The notes under the pieces are model-generated. The model worked only from the letters and a program-made list of their open reading frames with translations. It was not told the DNA's origin and did no database searches. A DNA stretch of 64,000 nucleotides from NCBI RefSeq assembly GCF_000737705.1, contig NZ_JPRH01000011.1, positions 1-64,000 on the forward strand, read 5' to 3'. Below, in pieces: positions 51,383 through 60,982 of this stretch. Each line of letters starts with the position of its first letter. Position 1 is the stretch's first letter. The DNA comes from Chryseobacterium soli. GTDB lineage: Bacteria; Bacteroidota; Bacteroidia; Flavobacteriales; Weeksellaceae. A program made the translations under genes and the position numbers.

Positions 51383-53887
51383 ATGTTCAAAAAAGTAAGC
51401 ACTGTATTTATTCTTGGCTTTTATACGGTTTTTTGTTCGGCCCAGCAGGTTCGGCCCTCTAAATCATCTGAAATTTACCGTGAAATCAAAACCCTTAAAC
51501 AGCTTCCTAAAGTTTTATACCTTGCGGCTCATCCCGATGATGAAAATACAGGATTACTCTCCTGGTTAATCAACGACCAAAATGTAGAAACGGGTTATTT
51601 GTCTTTAACCAGAGGTGATGGTGGTCAGAATTTATTGGGTACAGAGCAAGGGGCTGCATTGGGTCTAATCAGAACGCATGAGCTTTTAGAGGCAAGAAAG
51701 TTAGACGGTGCCCAACAGTTTTTTACCCGGGCAATTGATTTCGGGTTTTCTAAAAATACAACTGATACCTTTAAACAATGGGATGAGGATAGCATTATAG
51801 CAGATGTAGTTTGGGTCATCCGTAAATTCCGTCCGGATGTGATTATTTGTCGTTTTCCTCCTACTGCTGCGGCTGGTCACGGGCAACATGCGGCTTCGGC
51901 TGTGGTTGCGGAAAAAGCTTTTAAGCTGGCAGGCGATAAAACGGCTTTCCAGGATCAACTCAAATATGTTAATGTATGGCAGCCAAAACGTGTATTGTGG
52001 AATACCTTCCGCTTTGGTGGAGTCAATACGACAGCTGAAAATCAACTGAAAGTTACCGTTGGGCAATATGATGCGCAACTGGGAATGGGCTATGGTGAAT
52101 TAGCTGGATTAAGCAGAAGTTTACATAAAAGCCAGGGTGCGGGAACACAGTCTGTAGCCGGCATCAGAACTGAATATTTTGCCCATGTTGTTGGTGAACC
52201 TGCAAAAGCAACACTTTTTGACGGAGTAACTAAGACCTGGACTGCAAAAGGAAACGCTGATATTGACGAATCATTAGATAAAATTATTTCCACTTTCAAT
52301 TTCAATAATCCTGATCTCAGCTTACCTGCTTTGCTTGTTTTGCGGAAAAAGATCATGGCTCTAAAAGATGCAGACCTGAAAAATGATAAAATTAAATCTC
52401 TTGACAATATCATTGTAAGCTGTGCAGGGTTTATGGGCGAGGTAGTTACTAATCAGGCTGAAGCTGTTGCAGGGGATAACTACAATTTTAAGTTAAATCT
52501 GATTTCAAGAGCTGAAAATCCTGTCGTTTTAGAAAATGTACAATGGTTAAGCAAGTCAGAAAGCTTCAACAGAAAACTATCAAAAGATTCTTTAATTACA
52601 ATTCAGCACGAAATTCAGATTCCTGCAGATGCCGCACTCACAGAACCTTACTGGCTGGCAAAACCAGCCTCGAACGCGGGAACTTTCTCTGTTCCAAGTG
52701 ATACTTTAATCGGTTTGCCTGAGGCAGAATCACCACTGAATGTTTTGCTTGGTTTAAAAATCGGTTCGGAAAATTTTCAGGTTAAACTTCCTTTATCTTT
52801 CAAGAAATTAGATCCGGTGCGTGGCGATGTGGTCGAAGCCCTGCGTATCGTTCCTGCATTGGAACTGAAATTTACACAACCCCTTTATGTGGTCAAAGAA
52901 AATGAAGATTTACATTTGAGTTTAAATGTTAAGGTTAATTCTAACAAACAGTACAGTAACGGTATTCTAAATCTGATGTATAACGGAGAACGATTAGGCG
53001 GTGCTAATGTAAGCTCGCTCAATGGAAAAGATACGACCATCAATTACGTTATTCCAAAAACTAAGCTTGCCGCAATACATTCATCCCGCTTGCAATTGGA
53101 TGCCAATTTTGTTGCAGATGGAGTCACTTATAATAAAAAACAAGTATTAATTCAGTATCCGCATTTACCCTCTTTACAATATTTTTCGTCTGCCACGGTA
53201 ACCGTAATGAAAGGTGATATTCAGGCGAAAGTTAAAAAAGTGGGGTACATAGAAGGAGCAGGCGATTTCATTCCTGAGTTCCTACGCATTGCAGGTATTC
53301 AGGTAGATGTCTTGAAAGACGAAGATTTTTATGGCAGTTTAGATGAATCTGGCGGAAACGGCAGTCAAAATAAGCTATTGCAATATGATGCCATCGTATT
53401 AGGTGTTCGCGCCAATAACACAGAGAAAAAACTGGGCCGCTGGATGCCTTTTTTATGGTCTTATGTAAAAGCCGGAGGTAATTTGGTGATGCAGTATAAC
53501 ACCAATCAGGATACAACCGTTGACCAATTGGGAATATACAATTTCAGCATTGCCAATAAGCGGGTTACCGAAGAAAATGCTGCAGTTACGTTTTTAAATC
53601 CAAATCATAAATTACTGAATTTTCCGAACAAAATTACTGCGGATGATTTTAAAGGCTGGGTACAGGAGCGTGGTGCCTATTTCCCTGCTCAATGGGATGC
53701 AGCGTATGAACCGCTTTTTGAAATGCACGATACCGGTGAAGAAGTTCTTCAGGGATCAACTTTATATGCTAAATACGGGAAGGGTAATTTTATTTATACC
53801 CCGTTGGCATTTTTCAGACAGCTGCCTGCGGGAAATGTGGGGGCAGCACGTTTATTTTTTAACTTTTTATCTGCACAGAAAAACTGA
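51383..53887 (+). CDS. Secreted PIG-L (LmbE-like) deacetylase with amidotransferase-like C-terminus
   Basis: An 834-aa protein counted from MFKKVSTVFILG at 51383, which gives a clean signal peptide (ending FCSAQ). PIG-L domain about 35-270: metal motif 'AAHPDDE' (about 46-52), 'TRGDGGQN' and 'GHGQHAAS' (about 163-170). The middle (about 370-610) is beta-sandwich sequence. The C-terminal about 200 residues ('YDAIVLGVRANNT', 'AGGNLVMQYNTN', 'KYGKGNFIYTPLAFFRQL') resemble a class I glutamine-amidotransferase/ThuA-like domain. It is predicted to deacetylate an N-acetyl sugar in the periplasm. It is coupled to the next two genes by overlapping stop/start codons. Confidence 0.83.
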   Translation: MFKKVSTVFILGFYTVFCSAQQVRPSKSSEIYREIKTLKQLPKVLYLAAHPDDENTGLLSWLINDQNVETGYLSLTRGDGGQNLLGTEQGAALGLIRTHELLEARKLDGAQQFFTRAIDFGFSKNTTDTFKQWDEDSIIADVVWVIRKFRPDVIICRFPPTAAAGHGQHAASAVVAEKAFKLAGDKTAFQDQLKYVNVWQPKRVLWNTFRFGGVNTTAENQLKVTVGQYDAQLGMGYGELAGLSRSLHKSQGAGTQSVAGIRTEYFAHVVGEPAKATLFDGVTKTWTAKGNADIDESLDKIISTFNFNNPDLSLPALLVLRKKIMALKDADLKNDKIKSLDNIIVSCAGFMGEVVTNQAEAVAGDNYNFKLNLISRAENPVVLENVQWLSKSESFNRKLSKDSLITIQHEIQIPADAALTEPYWLAKPASNAGTFSVPSDTLIGLPEAESPLNVLLGLKIGSENFQVKLPLSFKKLDPVRGDVVEALRIVPALELKFTQPLYVVKENEDLHLSLNVKVNSNKQYSNGILNLMYNGERLGGANVSSLNGKDTTINYVIPKTKLAAIHSSRLQLDANFVADGVTYNKKQVLIQYPHLPSLQYFSSATVTVMKGDIQAKVKKVGYIEGAGDFIPEFLRIAGIQVDVLKDEDFYGSLDESGGNGSQNKLLQYDAIVLGVRANNTEKKLGRWMPFLWSYVKAGGNLVMQYNTNQDTTVDQLGIYNFSIANKRVTEENAAVTFLNPNHKLLNFPNKITADDFKGWVQERGAYFPAQWDAAYEPLFEMHDTGEEVLQGSTLYAKYGKGNFIYTPLAFFRQLPAGNVGAARLFFNFLSAQKN

Positions 53888-53991
53888 TGAACAAGCAACT
53901 TAAAAATTGGAATACCTGGTACATATTACTCGCAGCTGCATTAGTATTGCAGATCGCATTTTATTATTTGTTTACTAAATTCTGGGCATGA
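53887..53991 (+). CDS. 34-aa single-TM membrane peptide
   Basis: Starts on the A of the upstream TGA (TGATG at 53885-53889) and ends in an ATGA overlap with the symporter (53988-53991). The peptide begins MNKQLKNWNTWYILLAAALV, has one TM helix, and ends YYLFTKFWA. Both overlaps argue strongly that it is translated. It is probably a small accessory subunit of the symporter, by analogy with other short peptides coupled to transporters; that role is inferred. Confidence 0.75.
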   Translation: MNKQLKNWNTWYILLAAALVLQIAFYYLFTKFWA

Positions 53992-55679
53992 GTAGTATAG
54001 ATTGGACCGTTCTTATTTTTACATTGGTTGCAGTGGTAGTTTACGGCGTATTTATCGGACGTGGCCAAAAAAGCAACGAATCATACCTGAAAGCAGATAA
54101 TAAAATGCCCTGGTACATTGTACTTATAGGTATTATGGCTACCCAAGCAAGTGCCATTACATTTCTTTCAGCACCGGGGCAGGCTTATACAGACGGTATG
54201 CGTTTCGTTCAGTATTACTTTGGGCTGCCTTTGGCGATGATTGTCATCTGTATTACTTTCATCCCGATTTTTCAGCGCTTAAATGTTTACACGGCGTATG
54301 AATATTTAGAAAACCGTTTTGATAAAAAAACAAGGGTACTCACTTCGCTGCTTTTTCTTTTTTCCAGAGGCTTATCAACAGGAATCAGCATTTATGCTCC
54401 GAGTATCATCTTATCAAGCGTTTTAAACTGGAATATTTATTTAACGAATGTTTTAACAGGTGGCATTCTGTTGATTTATACCTATGTTGGCGGTGCAAAA
54501 GCGATCGCTCACACCCAAAAATTACAGTTTCTCATTATTCTGGGAACAATGGCTTTTGCAGGTTATTTGCTTATTCAAAATATGCCGAATGGAATTGGTT
54601 TTAACGATGCACTTTATCTGGCGGGGAAATCCGGAAAGCTCAATGTCATCACCACAGAATTCGATTGGAAGGATAAATACAATATTTGGAGCGGCCTGAT
54701 TGGTGGTTTTTTTCTGGCACTTTCTTACTTCGGTACTGACCAAAGTCAGGTCGGGAGGTATATTACAGCGAAAGACAATACCAATGCAAAAATGGGTTTG
54801 CTGTTGAACGGATTGGTTAAAATTCCGATGCAATTTGCTATTCTCCTGATCGGTGCTTTGCTTTTCGCATTCTTTTCCCTAAAACCGGCTCCGATTTATT
54901 TTAACGAACGCTCTTATCAACATTTAAAGGAAACAAAACCTGAACAGGCTGCGGTTTTTGAAAAAGAGCATAAGGATTTGCAAACAAAATTTAATGCAGA
55001 ATCGAAAGAAATTCTAAGGTTGAAAGAAACTCATTCTCTTCAGCTTAACAAAACAATTCAGGATTTTAAAAACACACAAACTCAGGTAAAAGCACTTCAC
55101 GGCAGGGTAGAGGAAGCGATCAATCATTCAAACTATAATGCTGAGAAAACGGATACCAATTACATTTTCCTGTATTTCGTAAAAAATACCCTGCCGGTAG
55201 GAATGATCGGTTTACTGTTTGCTGTCATTTTTCTGGCCAGCTGGGGTTCCATTTCCGCAGCGTTAAATTCCCTTGCCGCTTGCTCATTAAAAGATGTTCA
55301 TTTGATATTTAAAAAAGAAATTCCTGATGAAGCCACCGAATTGAAGTACAGTCGTCTGCACACTTTAGTCTGGGGAATCTTCTCAATCGGCGTAGCCATG
55401 TTTGCCACTCAAATGGGCTCCCTTATTGAAGCGGTTAACGTATTAGGTTCTCTTTTCTACGGCCCGATATTGGGGATTTTTCTGGTCGCATTTTACTATA
55501 AAAAAATCAATGGCGCGAATGTATTTATTTCCGCCATTTTATCAGAAATTGCGGTTATTGCCGTTTATAAGTTCGATATCGTTTCTTTCCTTTGGCTTAA
55601 TGTAATCGGCGCAGCGGCAGTCATTATATTTTCGGCAATCGGATTGCTGTTTTATAAGCAGAAAGCAGTAAATTCGTAA
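53988..55679 (+). CDS. Sodium:solute symporter (SSS family) with a coiled-coil insert
   Basis: A 563-aa protein with about 13 TM helices and the SSS pattern (YLKADNKMPWYIVLIGIMATQASAITFLSAPGQAYTDGMRF, 'GGFFLALSYFGTDQSQVGRYI'). Between about residues 305 and 385 there is a hydrophilic, highly charged helical insertion (RSYQHLKETKPEQAAVFEKE ... FKNTQTQVKALHGRVEEAIN) that looks coiled-coil. Such inserts occur in the Bacteroidetes branch of the family. It probably imports the product of the PIG-L enzyme or another organic solute with Na+. Confidence 0.88.
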   Translation: MSSIDWTVLIFTLVAVVVYGVFIGRGQKSNESYLKADNKMPWYIVLIGIMATQASAITFLSAPGQAYTDGMRFVQYYFGLPLAMIVICITFIPIFQRLNVYTAYEYLENRFDKKTRVLTSLLFLFSRGLSTGISIYAPSIILSSVLNWNIYLTNVLTGGILLIYTYVGGAKAIAHTQKLQFLIILGTMAFAGYLLIQNMPNGIGFNDALYLAGKSGKLNVITTEFDWKDKYNIWSGLIGGFFLALSYFGTDQSQVGRYITAKDNTNAKMGLLLNGLVKIPMQFAILLIGALLFAFFSLKPAPIYFNERSYQHLKETKPEQAAVFEKEHKDLQTKFNAESKEILRLKETHSLQLNKTIQDFKNTQTQVKALHGRVEEAINHSNYNAEKTDTNYIFLYFVKNTLPVGMIGLLFAVIFLASWGSISAALNSLAACSLKDVHLIFKKEIPDEATELKYSRLHTLVWGIFSIGVAMFATQMGSLIEAVNVLGSLFYGPILGIFLVAFYYKKINGANVFISAILSEIAVIAVYKFDIVSFLWLNVIGAAAVIIFSAIGLLFYKQKAVNS

Positions 55680-55713
55680 CAAATAATAACAAAAACAAAC
55701 AAATAAAAATAGT

Positions 55714-56232
55714 ATGAAAACCATCATTAAATCTGCTGCCGTACTTGTTGCGACAATGACAATCTCCTTAAATGCCTTTGCACAGGACACTAAAAAACCT
55801 GCCAGCCCTCCGGCTACTGTTACGGGAAAAATTAAAGATGCAACTGTTACAATTGCCTATAGCAGTCCTTCTGTTAAAGGGCGTACCATCTGGGGCGGTC
55901 TGGAAGCTTATGATAAAGTTTGGCGTGCGGGAGCCAATGAAGCAACTACTTTTGAAACAGATAAAGACATTACCGTTCAGGGCAAAAAACTTCCTGCAGG
56001 TAAATACAGCTTTTTCTTAATTCCTAAACAAAGCGGAACCTGGACTGCAATTTTTAACAAAGAGCCAAAACAGTGGGGTGCTTATAAATACGAACAAGCA
56101 AAAGATGCTTTACGTGTTGATGTTAAAACAAAAGCTTTACCGGCAACACAGGAAACGTTAGTGTATAAAATAAACAATAATGGATTTACAATGGATTGGG
56201 ATAAGATCTCAGTTCCTGTAGAGATCAAATAA
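55714..56232 (+). CDS. DUF2911 secreted protein
   Basis: A 172-aa protein. Signal peptide MKTIIKSAAVLVATMTISLNAFAQ, then the DUF2911 core: 'TIAYSSPSVKGRTIWGGLEAYDKVWRAGANEATTFETDKDITVQGKKLPAGKYSFFLIP' and 'WTAIFNKEPKQWGAYKYEQAKDALRV'. Small beta-sandwich periplasmic protein of unknown function, frequent in Bacteroidetes. It is last in the operon (34 bp after the symporter) and is followed by two hairpins. Confidence 0.88.
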   Translation: MKTIIKSAAVLVATMTISLNAFAQDTKKPASPPATVTGKIKDATVTIAYSSPSVKGRTIWGGLEAYDKVWRAGANEATTFETDKDITVQGKKLPAGKYSFFLIPKQSGTWTAIFNKEPKQWGAYKYEQAKDALRVDVKTKALPATQETLVYKINNNGFTMDWDKISVPVEIK

Positions 56233-56250
56233 ATGTAAATATGAAAATTA

Positions 56251-56277
56251 AAATCCCGTTCATTCGGGATTTTTTTG
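56251..56277 (+). terminator. First terminator of the PIG-L operon
   Basis: AAATCCCG / CGGGATTT (8 bp), 6-nt loop, followed by TTTTT, 18 bp after the DUF2911 stop. Confidence 0.85.
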
Positions 56278-56310
56278 ATATTGTATGAAAGATTGTTATT
56301 GATAAAGAGG

Positions 56311-56358
56311 TTTTTATGGCCATAAAAAAAGAGACAACTATCAAATAGTTGTCTCTTT
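56311..56358 (+). terminator. Second hairpin group
   Basis: A perfect 18-bp palindrome (TTTTTATGGCCATAAAAA, 56311-56328) abuts a hairpin with 13-bp perfect arms, AAAGAGACAACTA / TAGTTGTCTCTTT (56328-56340 and 56346-56358), 5-nt loop. Likely a backup or bidirectional terminator. Confidence 0.65.
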
Positions 56359-56380
56359 AAATGATGAGGAAGAGCGTATT

Positions 56381-56430
56381 TTCAAACACTTTTATAGATG
56401 ATTTAGTTCGATTGAGTCAGATTAAACAAG
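56381..56430. repeat. Post-terminator element, copy 3
   Basis: TTCAAACACTTTTATAGATG, then ATTTAGTTCGATTGAGTCAG and ATTAAACAAG. It is nearly the same as 22121-22170 and begins 23 bp after the terminator hairpin. Confidence 0.7.
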
Positions 56431-56693
56431 AATTACAAAGTTTATTTTTATCGAATAGTTTTATTGAAAGATAGGTTTTTTTATCATCACATTTTGTTTA
56501 ATATGGTATATGTAGTAGAGATATTCCATACATTTTTATATAATATTTACGTATATGGATTAATAAATTTGTTATAATACTTTCTGAATAAGTAGGGATT
56601 ATTCTATTTGTAATTCAAACTTTTATAAAAAGTTATTTGTGTAAATATTATAATGATATTTATTAATTTTTAAATAATTTAGCGACTAATATT

Positions 56694-59600
56694 ATGAAAA
56701 ATATCATTCCTGATAATGAGTTAGGAAGATTGAAAAAATTAGAATTTTTTGATCTCCTGAACTTAGGCAAAGACCCTCAATTCGATGTTTTTGCAGAGAC
56801 TGCATGTCTCATTGCCGATTGTCCTGCTTCTTTAATTGCAATCATGGAAAGTGAAACGCAGACTATCCAAAGCTGTATAGGTCTTGAGATCGACTCTGTA
56901 CAACGCGAAAATACGGTTTGCCAGTATTCGATAGCAAGCGGAGAAGTGGTGATTATCAATGATACGCTTTTAGATGACAGATCCCGGAGCAACCCACTAA
57001 TTTTGGAAGGAGGGATACGATTTTATGTAGGCATACCATGTATTGACGACGAAGGTTTTGCATTAGGAACAATCTGTGTGATTGATTATAAGCCCCGAAC
57101 TATAACAGACAGACAGATTGCAGCACTTAAAAAACTTTCAGATGTTATTTCTAACCTTCTAATGGTAAAGAGAAAGACAATTTATGCAGAATATTTTCAG
57201 CAACTCTTCAATATATCCAATAATCTGATCTGTGTTTTAGATGACGAATTAAAGTTTAAAGATTTCAATCCGGTCGTAGAAAAAGTCTTTTCATTAAAGA
57301 AAGAAGAAATGATTGGGCTTGATTTCAATCAGGTGTTCGATGAAGGCAATAAGGAAATTTCAAAGCTTAAAAATCTTGCGAAGAGTTACCAGGAAGTATC
57401 TTTTACTACTTCTACCATAGTTAAAGATGGAAGTTCTGTGATTGTAGAATGGGTTTTGAAGCCAAATCAGGAACTTTCTGAAATTTTTTGCTTCGGAATC
57501 AACATTACTGCGCAGACTGAAGAAAAACGTCAGTTGGAAAGCTCAGAGAGACGTTTCAGGAGTTTCTTTGAAAATGCCATCGGTTTGATGAGTATGCATG
57601 ACATGGAGGGCAACATTATCGCTGTTAACGAAAAAGGTAGAGAAACACTTCATTATTCTATAGATGAGGTAAAAAAATTAAACCTTAGAGACCTTGTTCC
57701 TGAGCATAATTGGTCTTCTCTGTACCAGTATCTTGATAGGATTAATAAAAACAAGGAGGATTTCGGAACCATGATTCTCAAGGCAAAGAATGGGGTAGAG
57801 CAGATTTGGATGTACCACAATCTGGTTGAGATAGATAAAGAAGGGAAACCTTATATAATAAGCACAGCATTGAACGTCACCGAAAGGATGACTTTAGAGA
57901 AAGATCTGATTCATACCAAAAAAATGCTGGAGCAGACAAGTTCTGTAGCCCAAGTTGGGGGTTGGGAAGTAAATTTGAAAAAAGACACCGTATTTTGGTC
58001 TCAAAGTACTAAAGAAATTCATAAGATAAGTGATGATTTTCAGCCTAATTTAGAAAACGCTATCGGTTTTTACAAAGAAGATAGTAGAGAAAGAGTTAAA
58101 TTTTTATTCAACAGAGCGGTAACAGAAGGAGTTCCGTATGATGATGAATTTCAGCTAGTGCGTAATGATGGGATTATGATCTGGGTAAGGGTAAAAGGAA
58201 TTCCGGAATTTGAAAATGGCGTTTGCAACAGGGTTTACGGGATAATTCAGGATATTGATGTATTCAAAAATATGTTCCTTGATGTTGCTAAAAAAGAAGC
58301 AATGATGCAATCGTTCGTAACTTATGTTCCGGTTGCCGTGGCGATGTTTGATATAGATCTTAATTATATTTCTGTAAGCAGTAGATGGAAAGATGAATTC
58401 AAAATGAATGAGACTGATATAATCGGAAAGAATCTTTTTGTTATATCACCAAACATTCCTGAAGAACGAAAAGAAATTTATCGCGCTGCTTTACAAGGTA
58501 AAACTTATATAAATGAAGATTTTGCGATGAGTATTGAGGGCAAAGAAGAAATTCAGCATTTCGACCTTAAGGTTGGTCCATGGTATCTTTCAGATAATGA
58601 AATTGGAGGGGTGATTGTTTCTGTTCAAAATATAACTAATTCTGTACACACCAATGAAGAACTTAAAAATGCGAAAAAAATGGCTGATATCGCAAGCAAG
58701 GCAAAATCAGAGTTTCTTGCTAATATGAGTCATGAGATACGAACACCTTTAAATGGAGTGATCGGTTTCTCTGATCTTCTTTTGCGCACTCCTCTCAACG
58801 ATATTCAGACTCAATATCTTAATTACATTAATGAATCCGGGGAAAACCTCTTGAACATTATTAATGATATTCTGGATTTTTCTAAAATAGAATCCGGTAA
58901 AATGGAGCTTCTGATAGAGAAAAGTAATGTTTATGACATGGTAAGTCAGGTTATTAATGTGATTCTGTATCAGTCTCAGAAAAAAGATATTGAACTTCTT
59001 CTTAATATTGAGCAGGGACTTCCAAAAACTTTATTACTTGATGAATCCAGATTAAAGCAAATACTTATTAACCTCTTGGGTAATGCGGTAAAATTCACGG
59101 GGCAAGGTGAAATTGAGCTGAAAGTAGAAAAACTCCGCATGGATGATAGCAACATTGTTCTACGGTTTTCTGTAAGAGATACAGGGATTGGCATACCTGT
59201 GGAAAAGCAGAAACATATTTTTGATGCTTTCACACAGGAAAACAGCTCTATCAGTAAGCGTTACGGAGGAACTGGTCTCGGCCTTACCATTTCAAACAAT
59301 ATTCTTGGATATATGGGAAGTCATTTATCGCTGATCAGTACACCTGAGAAAGGTTCTGTTTTTTACTTCGATATTGAAATTCCTTACGAAATATCCGAAT
59401 TGAGGGAAGAAGATGATCTCACCATAAAAAAAGTGCTGGTGGTAGATGATAATGAAGCAAACAGAATCATTCTTCAACACATGCTTACCTATAAAAATAT
59501 AGAATCTACACTGGCTGCCAACGGAATGGAAGCTTTGCAGATATTGCTTAAAGGTGAACATTTCGATGTGATACTGATGGATTATCATATGCCGGTAATT

Positions 59601-60599
59601 TCTGGTTTGGAAACAATTGATAAGATCAAAAAGTTATTTATTGAACGGAATGAGATCTCGCCATTGGTAATTCTTCATACTTCTTCGGAGGAGCATGATG
59701 TCATTAATTCTTTCCGTAAGGAAGACAATTCTTATTTTCTCTTAAAGCCCATTAAGTCTGATGATCTTTATAAAACACTTAGACGTGTGGCACAAAATAC
59801 CGTGACGGAAGTTGCTGCTCCGAAACATTTTGAAAAAGACCAGTTTTCTTTTATGAAAGAGCTAGAAGTTCTTTTAGTAGACGATAACCCGGTGAATATG
59901 GTTCTGAATAATAAAATGATGAAATTACTTATTCCCGGCGCACACCTTACAGAAGCGGTAAACGGTCTCGAAGCTTTGGAAGAATGCAGGAAAAAAGAAT
60001 TCTCTATTATTCTTATGGATGTACAGATGCCGGTAATGAACGGCATTGAAGCTACACAACAGATTCGCCTCTTACCCGGATACCAAAACGTACCCATTAT
60101 TGGTGTAACAGCAGGAAACGTTTTGGGAGAGAAAGAAAAATGTATGGAATCTGGGATGACCGATTTTCTGCCCAAACCTTTGCGGCAGGCAGATCTTTTG
60201 GAAATGCTCAAAAAGTATATTGCCATTAAAAAAGATAAAGATGTTGAAACAGAAGCTAAAATATTAACCAAGAAATATATCAACATGGATATGCTGAATG
60301 AGCAGATTGGTGGTGATGAAGAATTCAAAGATATTTTTTTAAACCTTGTGATTAACGAGCTTATACAGACAGAGAATAATATTGTTGAAACAGCAGCAGT
60401 AAAAAATGCGGGCGATGTCAAAATGATTCTTCATAAGCTTAAAGGTACTGCCGGAACTGCCGGTCTTTTCAGGCTTTCAGATTGTGCATTGAAATGGGAG
60501 CAAAAAGCTGATGAAAATATAGATTTTTCAGCGATGGAGAAAGAAATAAAAGAAGAAATAACAATAGGATTAGACCTAATAAAAAATTTAATAAAGTAA
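56694..60599 (+). CDS. Hybrid histidine kinase: GAF-PAS(x4)-HisKA-HATPase-REC-REC-Hpt
   Basis: A 1301-aa protein without TM helices, so cytoplasmic. A GAF domain at about 20-155 (ending 'FALGTICVIDYKP') is followed by four PAS-type blocks (about 165-280, 285-400, 405-520, 535-650), HisKA 'FLANMSHEIRTPLNG' (His about 678), HATPase (NLLGNAVKFTGQ, DTGIGIP, GGTGLGLTI), a first receiver 'VILMDYHMPVISG' (Asp about 962), a second 'IILMDVQMPVMNG' (Asp about 1108), and an Hpt domain 'ILHKLKGTAGTAG' (His about 1247). It is a full internal phosphorelay; the final output is probably a separate regulator, possibly the LuxR-type RR next door. The signal is unknown. Confidence 0.92.
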   Translation: MKNIIPDNELGRLKKLEFFDLLNLGKDPQFDVFAETACLIADCPASLIAIMESETQTIQSCIGLEIDSVQRENTVCQYSIASGEVVIINDTLLDDRSRSNPLILEGGIRFYVGIPCIDDEGFALGTICVIDYKPRTITDRQIAALKKLSDVISNLLMVKRKTIYAEYFQQLFNISNNLICVLDDELKFKDFNPVVEKVFSLKKEEMIGLDFNQVFDEGNKEISKLKNLAKSYQEVSFTTSTIVKDGSSVIVEWVLKPNQELSEIFCFGINITAQTEEKRQLESSERRFRSFFENAIGLMSMHDMEGNIIAVNEKGRETLHYSIDEVKKLNLRDLVPEHNWSSLYQYLDRINKNKEDFGTMILKAKNGVEQIWMYHNLVEIDKEGKPYIISTALNVTERMTLEKDLIHTKKMLEQTSSVAQVGGWEVNLKKDTVFWSQSTKEIHKISDDFQPNLENAIGFYKEDSRERVKFLFNRAVTEGVPYDDEFQLVRNDGIMIWVRVKGIPEFENGVCNRVYGIIQDIDVFKNMFLDVAKKEAMMQSFVTYVPVAVAMFDIDLNYISVSSRWKDEFKMNETDIIGKNLFVISPNIPEERKEIYRAALQGKTYINEDFAMSIEGKEEIQHFDLKVGPWYLSDNEIGGVIVSVQNITNSVHTNEELKNAKKMADIASKAKSEFLANMSHEIRTPLNGVIGFSDLLLRTPLNDIQTQYLNYINESGENLLNIINDILDFSKIESGKMELLIEKSNVYDMVSQVINVILYQSQKKDIELLLNIEQGLPKTLLLDESRLKQILINLLGNAVKFTGQGEIELKVEKLRMDDSNIVLRFSVRDTGIGIPVEKQKHIFDAFTQENSSISKRYGGTGLGLTISNNILGYMGSHLSLISTPEKGSVFYFDIEIPYEISELREEDDLTIKKVLVVDDNEANRIILQHMLTYKNIESTLAANGMEALQILLKGEHFDVILMDYHMPVISGLETIDKIKKLFIERNEISPLVILHTSSEEHDVINSFRKEDNSYFLLKPIKSDDLYKTLRRVAQNTVTEVAAPKHFEKDQFSFMKELEVLLVDDNPVNMVLNNKMMKLLIPGAHLTEAVNGLEALEECRKKEFSIILMDVQMPVMNGIEATQQIRLLPGYQNVPIIGVTAGNVLGEKEKCMESGMTDFLPKPLRQADLLEMLKKYIAIKKDKDVETEAKILTKKYINMDMLNEQIGGDEEFKDIFLNLVINELIQTENNIVETAAVKNAGDVKMILHKLKGTAGTAGLFRLSDCALKWEQKADENIDFSAMEKEIKEEITIGLDLIKNLIK

Positions 60600-60661
60600 A
60601 ATCAAAAGCTATATTAATTTTGATCTCCGAAGATAATGATCTGATTTTCAAAACAAGTGAG

Positions 60662-60719
60662 CTTACATATTTTCTTATCAATAATCTGGTCCGGTATTAT
60701 TGATAAGAAAATATGTAAG
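60662..60719. other. 24-bp perfect inverted repeat
   Basis: The arms at 60662-60685 (starting CTTACATATTTTCTTATC) and 60696-60719 are perfectly complementary, with a 10-nt loop CTGGTCCGGT. The stem is AT-rich and is not followed by a T tract, so it is not a standard terminator. It lies 62 bp after the hybrid kinase; the rest of 60720-60982 shows no gene. Confidence 0.8.
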
Positions 60720-60982
60720 GTTATCATTTATGCGCATGAAAAGCACCGGTGATTCACAATTTAATATTTTGGTGCTAAAGATCTTTTAGAACACTTTTTC
60801 TTTAAAGGTGGGACGATTCAGAAAAAAAGTATTTCTGACAGCACAGGGAATTTGTGAGCTTGGCTTCTGTCAGTACAAAGTGGTTTCACGGAACATACCC
60901 TGAAGGCAGCCAGTGAAGAATCTGGTTGTAATCTACAAGATCCCACAATTTCTCGGGGACAAATTGGGAAATAATAAAATGT

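Noticed and set aside
59768..60421. 217-codon minus-strand frame
   Set aside because: Antisense to the two receiver domains of the hybrid kinase.
60920..60955. Possible relic of the TGTCATTC repeat (GAAGAATCTG...ATCTACAAGAT)
   Set aside because: Only short blocks match and the terminal repeats are absent; too weak to call.
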